This document shows positions 10,619 through 26,620 of a stretch of DNA of 48,978 nt, piece after piece. A program made the position numbers and the translations under genes. This DNA comes from Herminiimonas sp. (GTDB lineage Bacteria > Pseudomonadota > Gammaproteobacteria > Burkholderiales > Burkholderiaceae_D): positions 1 to 48,978 of the forward strand of contig JAQGLW010000114.1 of assembly GCA_028292665.1 (NCBI GenBank), in the 5' to 3' direction. Under the pieces are notes generated by a model that did no database searches, had not been told where the DNA came from, and saw only the letters and a list, made by a program, of their open reading frames with translations. Every line of letters begins with the position of its first letter. Within the stretch, counting starts at the first letter, position 1.

Positions 10619-11818
10619 TCAAAGGTTTCCGGTGAATTCGACAATGCGGCGCGCGGCTTCCAGACATTCGTCGACTTCGGCTACCAGCGCCATGCGAATG
10701 CGGTTCTGCCCCGGATTGATGCCGTGCGCGTCACGCGCCAGATAGCTGCCGGGCAATACCGTCACATTATATTCGGCGTACAGGCGCCTGGCATACTCGG
10801 TATCCGGGAGACCGGCATGCCGGTCGACCTTCGCCCACAGATAAAAACCGGCATCGGGCAATTCGACATCCAGCACCTGCCGGAGCATCGGCGTAAGCCG
10901 GTTGAACTTCGCGATGTATTTTGCCCGGTTCTCCGCAACGTGCTGCTCGTCGTTCCAGGCTGCGATCGATGCGGCCTGTATCGACGGACTCATCGCACTG
11001 CCATGGTAGGTGCGGTATAGCAGGAATTTCTTGAGTATTTCCGCGTCGCCGGCGACAAAGCCGGAACGCATGCCCGGCACGTTCGAGCGTTTGGACAGGC
11101 TGGAAAAACCGATCAGCCGCGGATAGCCGGCGCGTCCCAGCTTGTGGGCCGCTTCCAGGCCGCCCAGCGGCGCTTCCTGTTTGAAATAAATCTCGGAATA
11201 GCATTCGTCCGCAGCGATCACGAACCCGTAGCGGTCCGACAAGTCAAACAGTTCTTTCCAGTCGTTCAGCGACAGCACTGCACCGGTCGGATTGCCGGGC
11301 GAACAGATATACAGCAATTGAACCCGCGGCCAGACATCGGCCGGAACACTCTTGTAGTCGGGGGCAAAGTTGCGGGCCGGATCGGAATTGACGAAATAGG
11401 GCTGGGCGCCGGCCAGATACGCGGCGCCCTCGTAGATTTGATAAAAGGGGTTCGGGCAGACGACCAGGGCGTTGCGGGTCGGATCGATGACGGTCTGCGC
11501 CAGTGCGAACAGGGCTTCGCGCGAGCCGTTGACCGGCAAGACCTGGGTTGCCGGATCCAGCTTCGGCAAACCGTAGCGTCGCTCCAGCCAGCCGGCGATA
11601 GCCAGGCGCAATGCGTCCGAACCTGCGGTGGCCGGATAACTTGCCAGGCCATCCAGATTATCGGCCAGCGCTTTCCGGATGAACGGCGGGGTCGGATGCT
11701 TGGGTTCGCCGATGCCGAGACTGATCGGCCGATAGGCCGGATCGGGCGTGATGCCGGAAAACAGGTGTTTCAGCTTTTCGAAAGGATATGACTGAAGCTG
11801 GTCTAAAAGTGGATTCAC
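10619..11818 (-). CDS. dapC: N-succinyldiaminopimelate aminotransferase DapC
   Basis: Pyridoxal-phosphate aminotransferase (class I fold) of 399 residues that makes N-succinyl-LL-diaminopimelate from the keto acid with glutamate as amino donor. Visible features are the N-terminal ISLGIGEPKHPTP, the cofactor segment NPTGAVLS, an aspartate in VIAADECYSEIYF and the PLP lysine in SLSKRSNVPGMRSG. The start codon is GTG at 11818, giving MNPLLDQLQ. It has no clear Shine-Dalgarno sequence. It is the first gene of the minus-strand dap cluster and is divergent from smc. A TATAAT box lies about 50 bases upstream. Confidence 0.94.
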   Translation of the reverse strand: MNPLLDQLQSYPFEKLKHLFSGITPDPAYRPISLGIGEPKHPTPPFIRKALADNLDGLASYPATAGSDALRLAIAGWLERRYGLPKLDPATQVLPVNGSREALFALAQTVIDPTRNALVVCPNPFYQIYEGAAYLAGAQPYFVNSDPARNFAPDYKSVPADVWPRVQLLYICSPGNPTGAVLSLNDWKELFDLSDRYGFVIAADECYSEIYFKQEAPLGGLEAAHKLGRAGYPRLIGFSSLSKRSNVPGMRSGFVAGDAEILKKFLLYRTYHGSAMSPSIQAASIAAWNDEQHVAENRAKYIAKFNRLTPMLRQVLDVELPDAGFYLWAKVDRHAGLPDTEYARRLYAEYNVTVLPGSYLARDAHGINPGQNRIRMALVAEVDECLEAARRIVEFTGNL

Positions 11819-11868
11819 GTGGATTGAGAGGACAGAAACGATGAAGAGGCAAAAATTAAACGAATAGC

Positions 11869-11898
11869 ATTATACCGTCCGGCCACGCATTCCGTCGG
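11869..11898 (-). promoter_or_regulatory. Candidate sigma-70 promoter for dapC
   Basis: On the minus strand a perfect TATAAT (11874-11869) lies 50 bases before the dapC start. Its best -35 partner at 18-base spacing is CCGACG, which is weak. The call rests on the -10 box and on its place in the dapC-smc divergent gap. Confidence 0.5.
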
Positions 11899-12047
11899 CT
11901 AATTACCTGCCGGAAAATGGTGATCGGAAGACCTGAAATGATATGATTAGCCGCTTTCACGGCACATTTTCCGCGTTCGCCTGCCGGCCCCGATCTGGTG
12001 CCGGCACCAAACATTCCGAAATTTCAAGCTAAAAAACAGTCGATAAC

Positions 12048-15581
<3,534 letters not shown>

Positions 15582-15734
15582 CAATCAATCAGGAATCGCT
15601 GCGTCAGGCGGGTTGCGGGCGTGCCGGTGCGCGAGCTTGATATCGGGCACCGTGCAATCGCCTGTTTCTCTTCGTGAAATTATTGTAGTTGGCTGTATGT
15701 GAAAACGGTTGTGCCTGCTGCCTGTCGGATCCCA

Positions 15735-15944
15735 TTAAATCTGCGCCGACCGGGCCAGCGCCGCCTGTTTCTGGTAATACGCGACATTCAGCTGGGCTTC
15801 GCGCGCACGGGCCAGTTCGACATCTGCGCAGATCAGATAGTGATCTTCGGCGCGGCGGAGCCACCAGCGGCGGATCGTACGCAGGACCGGGCTGATCGAG
15901 AGCATGGTGAGTTCCTGCAGTTTGTATTCCTTGATATCAGCCAT
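15735..15944 (-). CDS. Hypothetical microprotein, 69 residues (second of a pair)
   Basis: I do not recognise the family. The frame is open further upstream, but the ATG at 15944 is preceded by GAGGTG at good spacing and begins MADIKEYKLQEL. The product is basic, with an amphipathic stretch around RTIRRWWLRRAEDHY followed by an Ala/Gln/Arg-rich helix (ELARAREAQLNVAYYQKQAA); no signal peptide or clear transmembrane helix is present. Membrane-surface or nucleic-acid contact is possible but unproven. Its start overlaps the end of the preceding 40-codon gene by eight bases (ATGGCTGA), so the two are translationally coupled. It lies antisense between smc and the zipA-like gene. Confidence 0.55.
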   Translation of the reverse strand: MADIKEYKLQELTMLSISPVLRTIRRWWLRRAEDHYLICADVELARAREAQLNVAYYQKQAALARSAQI

Positions 15945-16059
15945 GAGACACCTCGGCTTCAAGGTTTTTGAACTGACGGGCGCAGGCGGCTATTTCGCCG
16001 GCGATAGCCTTGATAACGTGGTCAATCGTTGCCAGGTATTCTCTGTAGTCAGATTCCAT
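15937..16059 (-). CDS. Hypothetical microprotein, 40 residues (first of a pair)
   Basis: A 41-codon reading frame from the ATG at 16059 to a TGA at 15939-15937. It is preceded by TGGAG with six-base spacing (AACCAT), a good ribosome-binding site. The product begins MESDYREYLATIDHVIK and continues with one predicted helix (AIAGEIAACARQFKNLEAE) containing a single Cys. Acidic residues dominate at both ends, which contrasts with the basic partner encoded next. The eight-base overlap with the following gene and two successive ribosome-binding sites are the main evidence that this is a genuine two-gene unit. No function can be assigned. Confidence 0.5.
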   Translation of the reverse strand: MESDYREYLATIDHVIKAIAGEIAACARQFKNLEAEVSHG

Positions 16060-16575
16060 ATGGTTCTCCAAGTCAGGAAAGTTTCAGATAATCGAGACTA
16101 ATAATCCGGCGTACAGCGCTGCAAACCGTGCGCTATGCCAACAGTCGATCCGCAAGGCAATGAATCCGGCGGAACTGTTGCTTGGTTAGTATCTTATTAT
16201 TGCCAGTCCTGTTTGCATTGATCATAGTCAACGGCAGGTTTTTTTATGTCGAGCATGCATTTTTTTCGTCTCATTGTTGTCAGGCAATAATAATCATGCC
16301 AATGAAAGTCGAAGATGAATGCCGATGCCGATTGCTTTTATCATAGGAGACCGGCTTGACAACTTTGCCACGGAACACTTACCCTAACTCTGTTAGCGTA
16401 CAGAGGATCGTTACGCATATTTCGAGGACTCAACGCGCAGCAACGCCTCCGCAGAGCCGTTCACTTTCTGGATTTCATAAATGATCCGAGTTTTATTCCT
16501 GCAATTGGACATAGCCGGTCTGCGCATGAAGCGCCTGGCATTTGCGGCCAATTCTGCTTTCGAGGCATTTGCAGC
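16060..16575. other. Long non-coding stretch before the zipA-like gene
   Basis: About 500 bases without a convincing gene, visibly richer in A+T than its neighbours. It holds a candidate promoter (TTGACA at 16356-16361), a small inverted repeat (CTAAC-TCT-GTTAG, 16384-16396) and a 32-codon frame (16481-16579) that overlaps the zipA-like start. Very short frames at 16245 and 16297 lack ribosome-binding sites. No tRNA, insertion-sequence end or long repeat is visible. Confidence 0.5.
16356..16385 (+). promoter_or_regulatory. Candidate promoter for zipA-ligA
   Basis: A consensus -35 TTGACA (16356-16361) is followed after 18 bases by TACCCT (16380-16385), a weak -10. The CTAAC-TCT-GTTAG inverted repeat begins at the -10 element and could be an operator. 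The predicted leader is about 180 bases. Confidence 0.4.
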
Positions 16576-19736
<3,161 letters not shown>

Positions 19737-19782
19737 GCGCGGCGCATCCGGCCCCATCAAATTATCAGGTTGAATACAGCAA

Positions 19783-20658
19783 ATGAAAAAAATCAGAAAG
19801 GCCGTTTTCCCGGTTGCCGGCTTGGGTAGTCGATTCTTGCCTGCCACCAAGGCGCAGCCGAAGGAAATGCTGCCGATTGTCGATAAGCCGTTGATTCAGT
19901 ATGCGGTGGAAGAGGCGGTGGCCGCCGGCATCACCGATATGATTTTCATCACCGGACGCAACAAGCGCGCGATTGAAGATCATTTCGATAAAGCGTATGA
20001 ACTGGAAGCCGAGCTCGAATCGGCCCAAAAAACGCAACTGCTTGAATTGGTGCAGAACGTTATCCCCAAACACATCAACTGCATTTATATCCGCCAATCG
20101 GCCCCGTTGGGATTGGGCCATGCCGTTTTATGCGCACGTCCGGTTGTCGGCGATGAACCGTTTGCGGTTTTGCTGGCCGACGATTTCATGGATGTGGAAT
20201 CGGGACAGCTGCCTGTTCTGGCGCAGATGACCGGCATATTCTTGCGGGAAGGCGCAAGCATGCTGGCAGTGCAGGATGTGCCGCGCGCCGAGACGAAACA
20301 GTATGGCATTGTCAGCGCAGTGCCGTACCAGCCCGATCTGGAGCGGGTGAACGGCATTGTTGAAAAACCGTCGGCCGAATCCGCTCCGTCCACGCTTGCC
20401 GTTGTCGGGCGCTATGTGCTGAGCAACAAGATTTTCGATTATCTGGAAGGCCTTGGCAGAGGCGCCGGCGGCGAAATTCAATTGACTGACGGCATCGCCG
20501 CGCTGTTGCAATCCGAACCGGTGCTCGCATATCGGTATAGCGGGCAGCGATATGATTGCGGATCCAAACTGGGCTATCTGAAAGCAACGGTCGCGATGGG
20601 GCTCAAGCATGCCGAGACCGGCAGGGAATTTGCCGATTATCTGAAGAATTTGAAATGA
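19783..20658 (+). CDS. galU: UTP-glucose-1-phosphate uridylyltransferase GalU
   Basis: Nucleotidyltransferase of 291 residues that makes UDP-glucose from UTP and glucose-1-phosphate for exopolysaccharide, lipopolysaccharide core and osmoprotectant synthesis. The nucleotide-binding signature [20 protein letters not shown] is at residues 8-27, followed by [17 protein letters not shown]. The metal-binding aspartates lie in [12 protein letters not shown], and the sugar-binding segment GIVEKPSAE and [12 protein letters not shown] are present. The gene starts 46 bases after ligA and overlaps def (ATGA at 20655-20658), although the two functions are unrelated. Confidence 0.96.
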   Translation: MKKIRKAVFPVAGLGSRFLPATKAQPKEMLPIVDKPLIQYAVEEAVAAGITDMIFITGRNKRAIEDHFDKAYELEAELESAQKTQLLELVQNVIPKHINCIYIRQSAPLGLGHAVLCARPVVGDEPFAVLLADDFMDVESGQLPVLAQMTGIFLREGASMLAVQDVPRAETKQYGIVSAVPYQPDLERVNGIVEKPSAESAPSTLAVVGRYVLSNKIFDYLEGLGRGAGGEIQLTDGIAALLQSEPVLAYRYSGQRYDCGSKLGYLKATVAMGLKHAETGREFADYLKNLK

Positions 20659-21191
20659 GCGTAAGAGATATTCTCAGAATGGGCGATCCGCGGCTGTTGC
20701 GCCAAGCCGAACCGATCACCCGGTTTGATACTTCCGACATGAATGCGTTGATCGAAGACATGTTCGACACGATGCATGCCGCGAACGGCGCAGGACTGGC
20801 AGCACCGCAAATCGGCGTGAATTTGCAGCTGGTTATCTTCGGATTCAAGCAAAACGCCCGCTATCCCGATGCACCGCCTGTACCGGAAACAGTGTTGATC
20901 AATCCGGTGCTGACGCCGCTGTCGGATGAAACGGAAGAGAATTGGGAGGGCTGTTTATCCGTGCCGGGACTGCGCGGCATGGTGCCGCGCTGGACCAGAT
21001 TGCATTACGAGGGTTTCGATCAATACGGCAATATCGTCAGTCGCGATGTCGATGGTTTCCATGCGCGCGTCGTGCAGCATGAATGCGATCATCTGGCGGG
21101 AATTCTGTATCCGATGCGAATCAAGGATTTTTCACGTTTCGGTTATACCGACATCCTGTTTCCGGAGCTGGATGCGAACCATGACGATTGA
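20655..21191 (+). CDS. def: Peptide deformylase
   Basis: Metalloenzyme of 178 residues that removes the N-formyl group from nascent proteins. All three family motifs are present: [18 protein letters not shown] (metal Cys) and QHECDHLAG (two metal His and catalytic Glu). In the third motif the residue after Glu is Cys rather than the more usual Leu or Phe. The ATG at 20655 overlaps the galU stop; the longer open frame upstream is inside galU. There is no fmt partner nearby, so this could be a second deformylase of the genome; whether another exists cannot be judged from this window. Confidence 0.94.
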   Translation: MSVRDILRMGDPRLLRQAEPITRFDTSDMNALIEDMFDTMHAANGAGLAAPQIGVNLQLVIFGFKQNARYPDAPPVPETVLINPVLTPLSDETEENWEGCLSVPGLRGMVPRWTRLHYEGFDQYGNIVSRDVDGFHARVVQHECDHLAGILYPMRIKDFSRFGYTDILFPELDANHDD

Positions 21192-21216
21192 TGCATCGAT
21201 CGTTTCGGTTTCAGCA

Positions 21217-21963
21217 TTAAAACTGCTCGTCCTCGCGTAAATAGCGCCACTGCCCGGTCGGCAAATCGCCTAAAGCGATGCGTCCGATGCGCACGCGCTT
21301 GAGCCCGAGCACTTTCAAGCCGACCGCCTCGCACATGCGCCGGATTTGTCTTTTTTTACCTTCGCGCAGGACAAAGCTCAACTGATCCTCGTTTTGCCAG
21401 CGCACTTTTGCCGGCAGCAGTTTTTTGCCGTCGAGCGACAAGCCGTGATTCAGGCGTTTCAATTCGGCATCCGGCAACCGGCCCGATTTCGGATACTGGA
21501 CGCGCACCAGGTATTCCTTTTCCACTGCCGTGTCTTGTCCTATCAGCTGCTTGGCGATCCTGCCGTCCTGCGTCAGCACCAGCAAGCCGACCGAATCGAT
21601 ATCCAGCCGTCCGGCCGGCACCAGGCTGCGCAGCTGGCTCGGATGGAACTTGGTCGGCGCAGTATCTTCTTTCCAGCGCGTATCGGCTTTGACCAGCACC
21701 ACCGCAGGCTGATAGCCGTCTTCGGCCTGGCCGCTGACATAACCCATCGGCTTGTTGATCAGAACGGTGACCCGCCGCGCTTGCTGCGCGCTGGCCTGGC
21801 GTTCCACCGTGATGCGCTGGTGCGGCAAGACCTTGCTGCCGAGTTCGGACACGACTGCGCCGTCCACACGGACCCAGCCGCGTTCAATCCAGTCGTCGGC
21901 TTCGCGGCGCGAGCACAGGCCAAGTTCGGACATGCGTTTGGAGAGGCGTAAGGGTTCGGTCAT
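21217..21963 (-). CDS. RsuA/RluB/RluF-family RNA pseudouridine synthase
   Basis: Protein of 248 residues with an N-terminal S4 RNA-binding domain (LSKRMSELGLCSRREADDWI) and a pseudouridine synthase catalytic domain. The catalytic aspartate is in GRLDIDSVGLLVLTQDGR. The C-terminal EGKKRQIRRMCEAVGLKVL is the conserved RNA-contacting motif. The length and N-terminus are closest to RluF (23S rRNA), but RluB, RluE and RsuA share all these motifs, so I give no symbol. The frame is open upstream into glnD; the ATG at 21963 (MTEPLRLSK) fits the family. It is convergent with def and 43 bases downstream of glnD. Confidence 0.9.
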   Translation of the reverse strand: MTEPLRLSKRMSELGLCSRREADDWIERGWVRVDGAVVSELGSKVLPHQRITVERQASAQQARRVTVLINKPMGYVSGQAEDGYQPAVVLVKADTRWKEDTAPTKFHPSQLRSLVPAGRLDIDSVGLLVLTQDGRIAKQLIGQDTAVEKEYLVRVQYPKSGRLPDAELKRLNHGLSLDGKKLLPAKVRWQNEDQLSFVLREGKKRQIRRMCEAVGLKVLGLKRVRIGRIALGDLPTGQWRYLREDEQF

Positions 21964-22006
21964 CTGAGGCAAAAAAAGTACAAGGTCGGGGCGGTCAATC
22001 GGAAGG

Positions 22007-24580
22007 TCAGACGTGCAGCGCATCCAGTAAATCCGTTTCCAGCTGGATCTGGCTGCGGGCATTGTTCAACACGGGGCCATCCACCAGGAAAACGTCTTCC
22101 ACACGTTCGCCCAAGGTCATGATCTTGGCCGTGTGCAAATTGATTTTGTATTTGGCCAGTACATTCGCAATCGAATACAAGAGTCCGGTGCGATCGTTGG
22201 CGGACACCGACAATAAATAATACTGGCCGCGTTCGTCCGGCCTGAGGTCGACCGTAGGCGTGGCCGGAAATGTGCGCGACAGACGCGAAAGGCGGCCTTT
22301 GCCCGGTGGCGGCAGCGACTCCCGGGATTCGAGCAGTTGCGTCAACTCGTGCTCGATCAGGTTGATGATATCGCGATAATTATTCGCAAATGCCTGCTCG
22401 GTCACCAGGAATGTATCCAGTGCATAGCCATGCCTGGTAGTGTGGATTTTTGCGTCCAGGATGCTGAAATTCTTCCGGTCGAAATAACTGCAGATCCTTG
22501 CGAACAAATCGGGCTGATCCTTGACATAGACCGTGACTTGCAGGCCTTCGCCAATCGGCGCCAGCCGGCACTTGACCACCGGCTTGTCGCTGTCGATTTT
22601 ATTGCTTAGGACACGCGTCTGCCATGCGATATCGGATGCATCGTGACGCAGGAAATATGCGACATCGAGTTGCTTCCAGAGACGTTCGTGGGCGTCATCC
22701 GGCAAGCCGTAGAGACGCAGGGTTTTGATGGCTTCTTCCTGCCGGTTTTTCAGTTCGCGATCGGCGGAAGGCGCTTCGCCGCCCAGCACGCGAAAGGTCA
22801 TCCGGTACAGATCTTCCAGCAGTTTGCCTTTCCAGGCGTTCCACACTTTGGGACTGGTGCCGCGGATGTCCGCCACCGTCAACAGATACAACGCCGTCAG
22901 ATGACGTTCATCCTTGACCAGATTCGCAAAATTCCGAATCACTTCGGGATCGGACAAGTCTTGTTTCTGGGCGATCTGCGACATCGTCAAATGATGTTCG
23001 ACCAGGAACACAACCAGCGCCGTATCGGTTTTCGACAAGCCGTGCTCTTTGCAGAATCTGCCGGCATCCGCCATCCCCAGATGGGAGTGATCGCCGCCGC
23101 GTCCCTTGGCGATGTCGTGGAACAGCGCGGCAACATAGAGCAGCCACGGCTGCGCGAAGTTCGCGATCAGCTGGCTGCAAAACGGATACTCGTGCGCATG
23201 TTCGGTCATTGTGAAACGCCGGACATTCCGCACTACCATCAGGATATGCTGATCGACTGTATAGACATGAAACAGGTCATGCTGCATCTGGCCGATGATG
23301 CGGCGAAAATTCGGCAAATAACGGCCGAGTATGCTGACCTGATTCATGCGCCGCAACGCATGGGTAATGCCCTGAGGCGCCTGAAGAATCTGCAGGAACA
23401 GCGAACGGTTGGCCGGATCGCGCCGAAAACTGCCATCCATTTTGAAGCGTGCATGCCACAACGCGCGCAAGGTGCGGGCAGTCATGCCTTTCAACTCGGT
23501 GTGCTGCTCCATCAGCAAAAACACTTCCAGCATCGCCGAAGGCGTCGACTCGAATGTATCGTCGCGCGCGATATCGATCAAACCGTTGACCTCGTTGAAG
23601 CGCTCGTTGATCGCTTGCGGATGGACGGACTGCGGGAACAGCTGCGCCTCGATGTTCTGCAGCAGAATCGTGTTGAGCTGCGTGACCGCCTTTGCCGCCC
23701 AGTAATAATGCTGCATCAGGTATTCGCTGGCGCGGCGGGTTTCAGTGGTCTTGTAACCGAACGACTCCGCAATCGGCGTCTGGACATCGAATACCAGGCG
23801 ATCCTCGCGCCGCCTGGTATGGATATGCAGACGAATGCGGATATCCTTGAAGGCGTGCTCTTTCTGGGTCAATTGACGCGCCTCGGTGGCGGTGATCAAT
23901 CCCCGTTCAGCCAGTTTGCGCCATGAATCGCCCAAGCCTGCCGCTTTTGCGACCCACAAGATGACTTGCAGATCGCGCAAGCCGCCCGGACTTTCCTTGC
24001 AGTTGGGTTCGAGGCTGTACGGCGTGTCCTCGTACTTGACATGCCGCTGGCGCATTTCCAGTGTCTTCGCCTGAAAGAAAGCCTGAGGATCCATTGCGGC
24101 ACGACACCGCTGCTGCAATAACTCGAATAGCTTGCGGCTGCCCGTAACGAGCCGGGCTTCCAGCAGGCTCGTCTGCACCGTAATATCGGCGGCTGATTCG
24201 CTCAGGCATTCGTCAACGGTCCGGATGCTGTGGCCGATTTCGAGACCGAGATCCCAAAAAAGCTGAACGATTTCTTCCAGTTTGGATTGAAGCGGCGCAT
24301 CAGGCGCAGACTCCAGCAAAATCAGCACGTCGACGTCGGAATAAGGAAACAGCTCTCCGCGACCGTAACCCCCGACCGCGACCAGCGCGGTGTTGCCCGG
24401 CAGGTCAAATGCCCGCCAGGCCTGGGTCAGTGCTGCATCCACATTTTGACGCAACTTTGTCAGCAGTTTTTCCGGCTTGCCGCCGGCTTGAAACGCGTCA
24501 ATGGCCGCCTGTCGCTCGGTTTTGAGTTGTTCCTTGATGATTAGCGCGAGAGACGCCACCGGTTCACCCTCAGAGGTCAT
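22007..24580 (-). CDS. glnD: PII uridylyltransferase/uridylyl-removing enzyme GlnD
   Basis: Bifunctional nitrogen sensor of 857 residues that uridylylates PII proteins when glutamine is low and removes UMP when it is high. The nucleotidyltransferase motif [18 protein letters not shown] is at residues 69-86, with its metal-binding aspartates. The HD phosphohydrolase motif [14 protein letters not shown] is near residue 487. Two ACT domains close the protein (one around [20 protein letters not shown], one around [20 protein letters not shown]) and sense glutamine. The start lies one base after the map stop codon, so the two genes are probably translated together. Confidence 0.97.
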   Translation of the reverse strand: MTSEGEPVASLALIIKEQLKTERQAAIDAFQAGGKPEKLLTKLRQNVDAALTQAWRAFDLPGNTALVAVGGYGRGELFPYSDVDVLILLESAPDAPLQSKLEEIVQLFWDLGLEIGHSIRTVDECLSESAADITVQTSLLEARLVTGSRKLFELLQQRCRAAMDPQAFFQAKTLEMRQRHVKYEDTPYSLEPNCKESPGGLRDLQVILWVAKAAGLGDSWRKLAERGLITATEARQLTQKEHAFKDIRIRLHIHTRRREDRLVFDVQTPIAESFGYKTTETRRASEYLMQHYYWAAKAVTQLNTILLQNIEAQLFPQSVHPQAINERFNEVNGLIDIARDDTFESTPSAMLEVFLLMEQHTELKGMTARTLRALWHARFKMDGSFRRDPANRSLFLQILQAPQGITHALRRMNQVSILGRYLPNFRRIIGQMQHDLFHVYTVDQHILMVVRNVRRFTMTEHAHEYPFCSQLIANFAQPWLLYVAALFHDIAKGRGGDHSHLGMADAGRFCKEHGLSKTDTALVVFLVEHHLTMSQIAQKQDLSDPEVIRNFANLVKDERHLTALYLLTVADIRGTSPKVWNAWKGKLLEDLYRMTFRVLGGEAPSADRELKNRQEEAIKTLRLYGLPDDAHERLWKQLDVAYFLRHDASDIAWQTRVLSNKIDSDKPVVKCRLAPIGEGLQVTVYVKDQPDLFARICSYFDRKNFSILDAKIHTTRHGYALDTFLVTEQAFANNYRDIINLIEHELTQLLESRESLPPPGKGRLSRLSRTFPATPTVDLRPDERGQYYLLSVSANDRTGLLYSIANVLAKYKINLHTAKIMTLGERVEDVFLVDGPVLNNARSQIQLETDLLDALHV

Positions 24581-24581
24581 C

Positions 24582-25415
24582 TCAAACGGTGACGGATTGC
24601 GGTGCGGCGGACTGCTGAATGAAGGCGGGCGGCGGCGGCATGCCGGGCGAAACCGTCAATACCTCATAGCCGGTTTCGGTCACCAGCACCGTATGCTCCC
24701 ACTGTGCGGACAGGCTGCGATCCTTGGTCTTGATGGTCCAGCCATCGCCCATCTCGCGAATCTCGCGGCGTCCGGCATTGATCATCGGCTCAACCGTGAA
24801 AATCATGCCGGGAAGGAGTTTTTCCAGTGTGCCCGGACGTCCGTAATGCAATACTTGCGGCTCTTCATGGAATATTTTGCCGATGCCATGACCGCAAAAT
24901 TCGCGTACTACGCTGTAGCCGGCTTTTTCCGCGTGTTGTTGAATCACAAATCCGATATCGCCAAGATGCGCGCCCGGTTTGATCCTGGAAATGCCGAGCC
25001 ACATGCATTCAAAAGTAATGTCGCCCAGCCGCTTGGCGAGAATGGACGGTTCGCCCACGTAGAACATCCGGCTGGTATCGCCGTGATATCCATTTTTGAT
25101 CACGGTGATATCGATGTTGATGACATCGCCGTTCTTGAGTACCTTGTCGCCGGGAATGCCGTGGCACACCACATCGTTGACCGAAGTGCAAATCGCTTTG
25201 GGAAAGGGGGTATAGCCGGGAGGGCAGTAATTCAACGGCGCCGGAATTGTTCCCTGCACATTGGTCATGTATTCATGACAAAGCCGGTCCAGTTCAGCGG
25301 TATTCACGCCGGCCTTGACATGCGGCGCAATAAAATCGAGCACTTCGGCGGCCAGTTTGCCGGCCACCCGCATGCCGTTGATATCATCGGGATTTTTGAT
25401 TGAAATAGAAGCCAT
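24582..25415 (-). CDS. map: Methionine aminopeptidase, type I
   Basis: Metallopeptidase of 277 residues that removes the initiator methionine. Active-site residues are visible in order: His in VVCHGIPGD, Asp in [20 protein letters not shown], His in [15 protein letters not shown] and Glu in [12 protein letters not shown]; the final metal Glu lies in the W-E-H-T motif near the C-terminus ([14 protein letters not shown]). A longer frame starts upstream, but the ATG at 25415 ([12 protein letters not shown]) is the family start. It is divergent from rpsB, as in many proteobacteria, and lies directly upstream of glnD. Confidence 0.96.
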   Translation of the reverse strand: MASISIKNPDDINGMRVAGKLAAEVLDFIAPHVKAGVNTAELDRLCHEYMTNVQGTIPAPLNYCPPGYTPFPKAICTSVNDVVCHGIPGDKVLKNGDVINIDITVIKNGYHGDTSRMFYVGEPSILAKRLGDITFECMWLGISRIKPGAHLGDIGFVIQQHAEKAGYSVVREFCGHGIGKIFHEEPQVLHYGRPGTLEKLLPGMIFTVEPMINAGRREIREMGDGWTIKTKDRSLSAQWEHTVLVTETGYEVLTVSPGMPPPPAFIQQSAAPQSVTV

Positions 25416-25462
25416 GGGAACACGCGATCCGCTAAAAAGCAGCAAAAAACTGTTAATAAAGA

Positions 25463-25468
25463 ATTATA
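25463..25468 (-). promoter_or_regulatory. -10 box for map-glnD
   Basis: A perfect TATAAT on the minus strand, about 48 bases before the map start, in the gap divergent from rpsB. No good -35 partner is seen at 16-18 bases. Confidence 0.45.
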
Positions 25469-25511
25469 GACGACCGATTCATCATTCGCCTAAGCAAAAG
25501 TGGCGTCGAGC

Positions 25512-25541
25512 TTGAAAGAATCAAGGGTTTTAGGGTACAAT
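25512..25541 (+). promoter_or_regulatory. rpsB: Strong promoter for rpsB
   Basis: TTGAAA (25512-25517) and TACAAT (25536-25541) with an 18-base spacer, each five of six to sigma-70 consensus. The expected start near 25548 gives a leader of about 130 bases, which contains the structured element at 25598-25657. Confidence 0.75.
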
Positions 25542-25597
25542 TATCAGTTAGCTTGAGTTAAGTTGTTTTTCAAGCGACAACGTTGCAAGTAAATCGC

Positions 25598-25657
25598 GAA
25601 TCCGGTCCAAAAAGGGTGCACGAGTCAGCTGGCTGAATCGTGTGACTGACCGGATTC
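25598..25657 (+). ncRNA. Structured rpsB leader RNA (candidate S2 autoregulatory element)
   Basis: A 60-base element with perfect 10-bp outer arms (25598-25607 and 25648-25657, GAATCCGGTC and its complement). Inside are a 5-bp helix CACGA/TCGTG (25619-25623 with 25638-25642) and an apical CAG/CTG pairing. A rival helix AGTCA/TGACT (25623-25627 with 25643-25647) cannot form at the same time. It ends about 13 bases before the GGAG site (25671-25674) of rpsB. Feedback by ribosomal protein S2 is known for rpsB leaders in other bacteria; its application here is inference. Confidence 0.65.
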
Positions 25658-25679
25658 CAGACCCAACCCTGGAGATATT

Positions 25680-26432
25680 ATGTCTGTAACCATGCGTGAA
25701 ATGCTGGAAGCCGGTATCCATTTCGGACACCAAACCCGCTTCTGGAATCCCAAGATGGCCCCCTACATTTTCGGCCATCGCAACAAAATCCATATCGTCA
25801 ATCTTGAAAAAACCCTGAGCATGTATCAGGAGGCGATGAAATACATCCGTCAACTGGCGTCCAATCGCGGCACGATCCTGATGGTCGGCACCAAGCGTCA
25901 GGCCCGCGAAACGATCGCCGCCGAAGCGCAACGCGCCGGCATGCCGTATGTCGATCAGCGCTGGCTGGGCGGTATGCTGACCAATTTCAAGACCATCAAA
26001 ACCTCGATCAAGCGCCTGAAGGACATGGAAGCCTCGATCGAAGACGGTTCCGTGGAAAAGCTGAGCAAAAAAGAAGGGCTGATGTTTCAGCGCGAAATGG
26101 AAAAATTGAAGAAGGCCATCGGCGGCATCAAGGACATGGGCGGTGTTCCCGACGCGATTTTCGTGGTTGACGTCGGTTACCACAAAGGCGCCATTACGGA
26201 AGCAACCAAACTGGGCATCCCGGTGATCGGCGTGGTCGATACCAACCATTCGCCGGACGGCGTGACCTATGTCATTCCCGGCAACGACGACTCTTCCAAG
26301 GCGATCATGCTGTATGCGCGCGGTGTCGCCGATGCAATCCTCGAAGGCCGCGCCAATGCAATGAACGATGTGATTGAAGCGGTCAAGAGCGGTGCCGGTG
26401 ATGAATTCGTCGAGGTCAGCGAGCAGGCTTGA
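25680..26432 (+). CDS. rpsB: 30S ribosomal protein S2
   Basis: Small-subunit ribosomal protein of 250 residues. The N-terminus [20 protein letters not shown] and the segment [20 protein letters not shown] are diagnostic; the coiled-coil hairpin region with [19 protein letters not shown] and the C-terminal [20 protein letters not shown] are present. The ATG is preceded by CTGGAGATATT with a good ribosome-binding site. It opens the rpsB-tsf-pyrH-frr translation cluster, has its own strong promoter and structured leader, and ends 46 bases before a terminator that separates it from tsf. Confidence 0.98.
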   Translation: MSVTMREMLEAGIHFGHQTRFWNPKMAPYIFGHRNKIHIVNLEKTLSMYQEAMKYIRQLASNRGTILMVGTKRQARETIAAEAQRAGMPYVDQRWLGGMLTNFKTIKTSIKRLKDMEASIEDGSVEKLSKKEGLMFQREMEKLKKAIGGIKDMGGVPDAIFVVDVGYHKGAITEATKLGIPVIGVVDTNHSPDGVTYVIPGNDDSSKAIMLYARGVADAILEGRANAMNDVIEAVKSGAGDEFVEVSEQA

Positions 26433-26477
26433 GCCTGAACCTCCGATCTGTCGAGCTTCACAAGTGAGGTAAAAACA

Positions 26478-26505
26478 GGGGCAACAGCGGTTCGCCCCTT
26501 TTTTT
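26478..26505 (+). terminator. Intrinsic terminator after rpsB
   Basis: GGGGC (26478-26482) pairs with GCCCC (26494-26498), extended inward by AAC/GTT across a one-base bulge, with a short loop. Seven T follow (26499-26505). It should end or attenuate transcription between rpsB and tsf. Confidence 0.85.
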
Positions 26506-26567
26506 CGGGCAAGTTTTGAACGTATTTTGATTGTGGACATCGGATAGACGTCCATTTTATGAATTGC

Positions 26568-26620
26568 GGGACAGCGTTGAGCGAAGCGGCTGGGCCACCC
26601 TTGAGGTGGTACTCTGTCCC
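26568..26620 (-). repeat. REP-like palindromic element upstream of tsf
   Basis: A 53-base palindromic unit closed by GGGACAG (26568-26574) and CTGTCCC (26614-26620), with an inner 5-bp hairpin CCACC/GGTGG (26595-26599 and 26605-26609). Read on the minus strand it aligns without gaps over its length with the sequence starting at 36318 upstream of lpxD, at roughly two thirds identity by eye, sharing the GGGACAG start, the inner hairpin and a CAACGC/GAACGC end. It lies 7 bases before the tsf ribosome-binding site region and could also fold in the tsf leader RNA. Confidence 0.6.

Noticed and set aside
15604-15864. Minus-strand 86-codon frame after smc
   Set aside because: It overlaps the better-supported 69-residue microgene in another frame and has no ribosome-binding site.
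16384-16396. CTAAC-TCT-GTTAG inverted repeat as an operator
   Set aside because: Only five base pairs per arm; such repeats occur by chance, so it is mentioned only within the promoter entry.
22643-23926. Plus-strand open frame of 427 codons within glnD
   Set aside because: Fully antisense to glnD, with His/Gln/Arg-rich low-information sequence.
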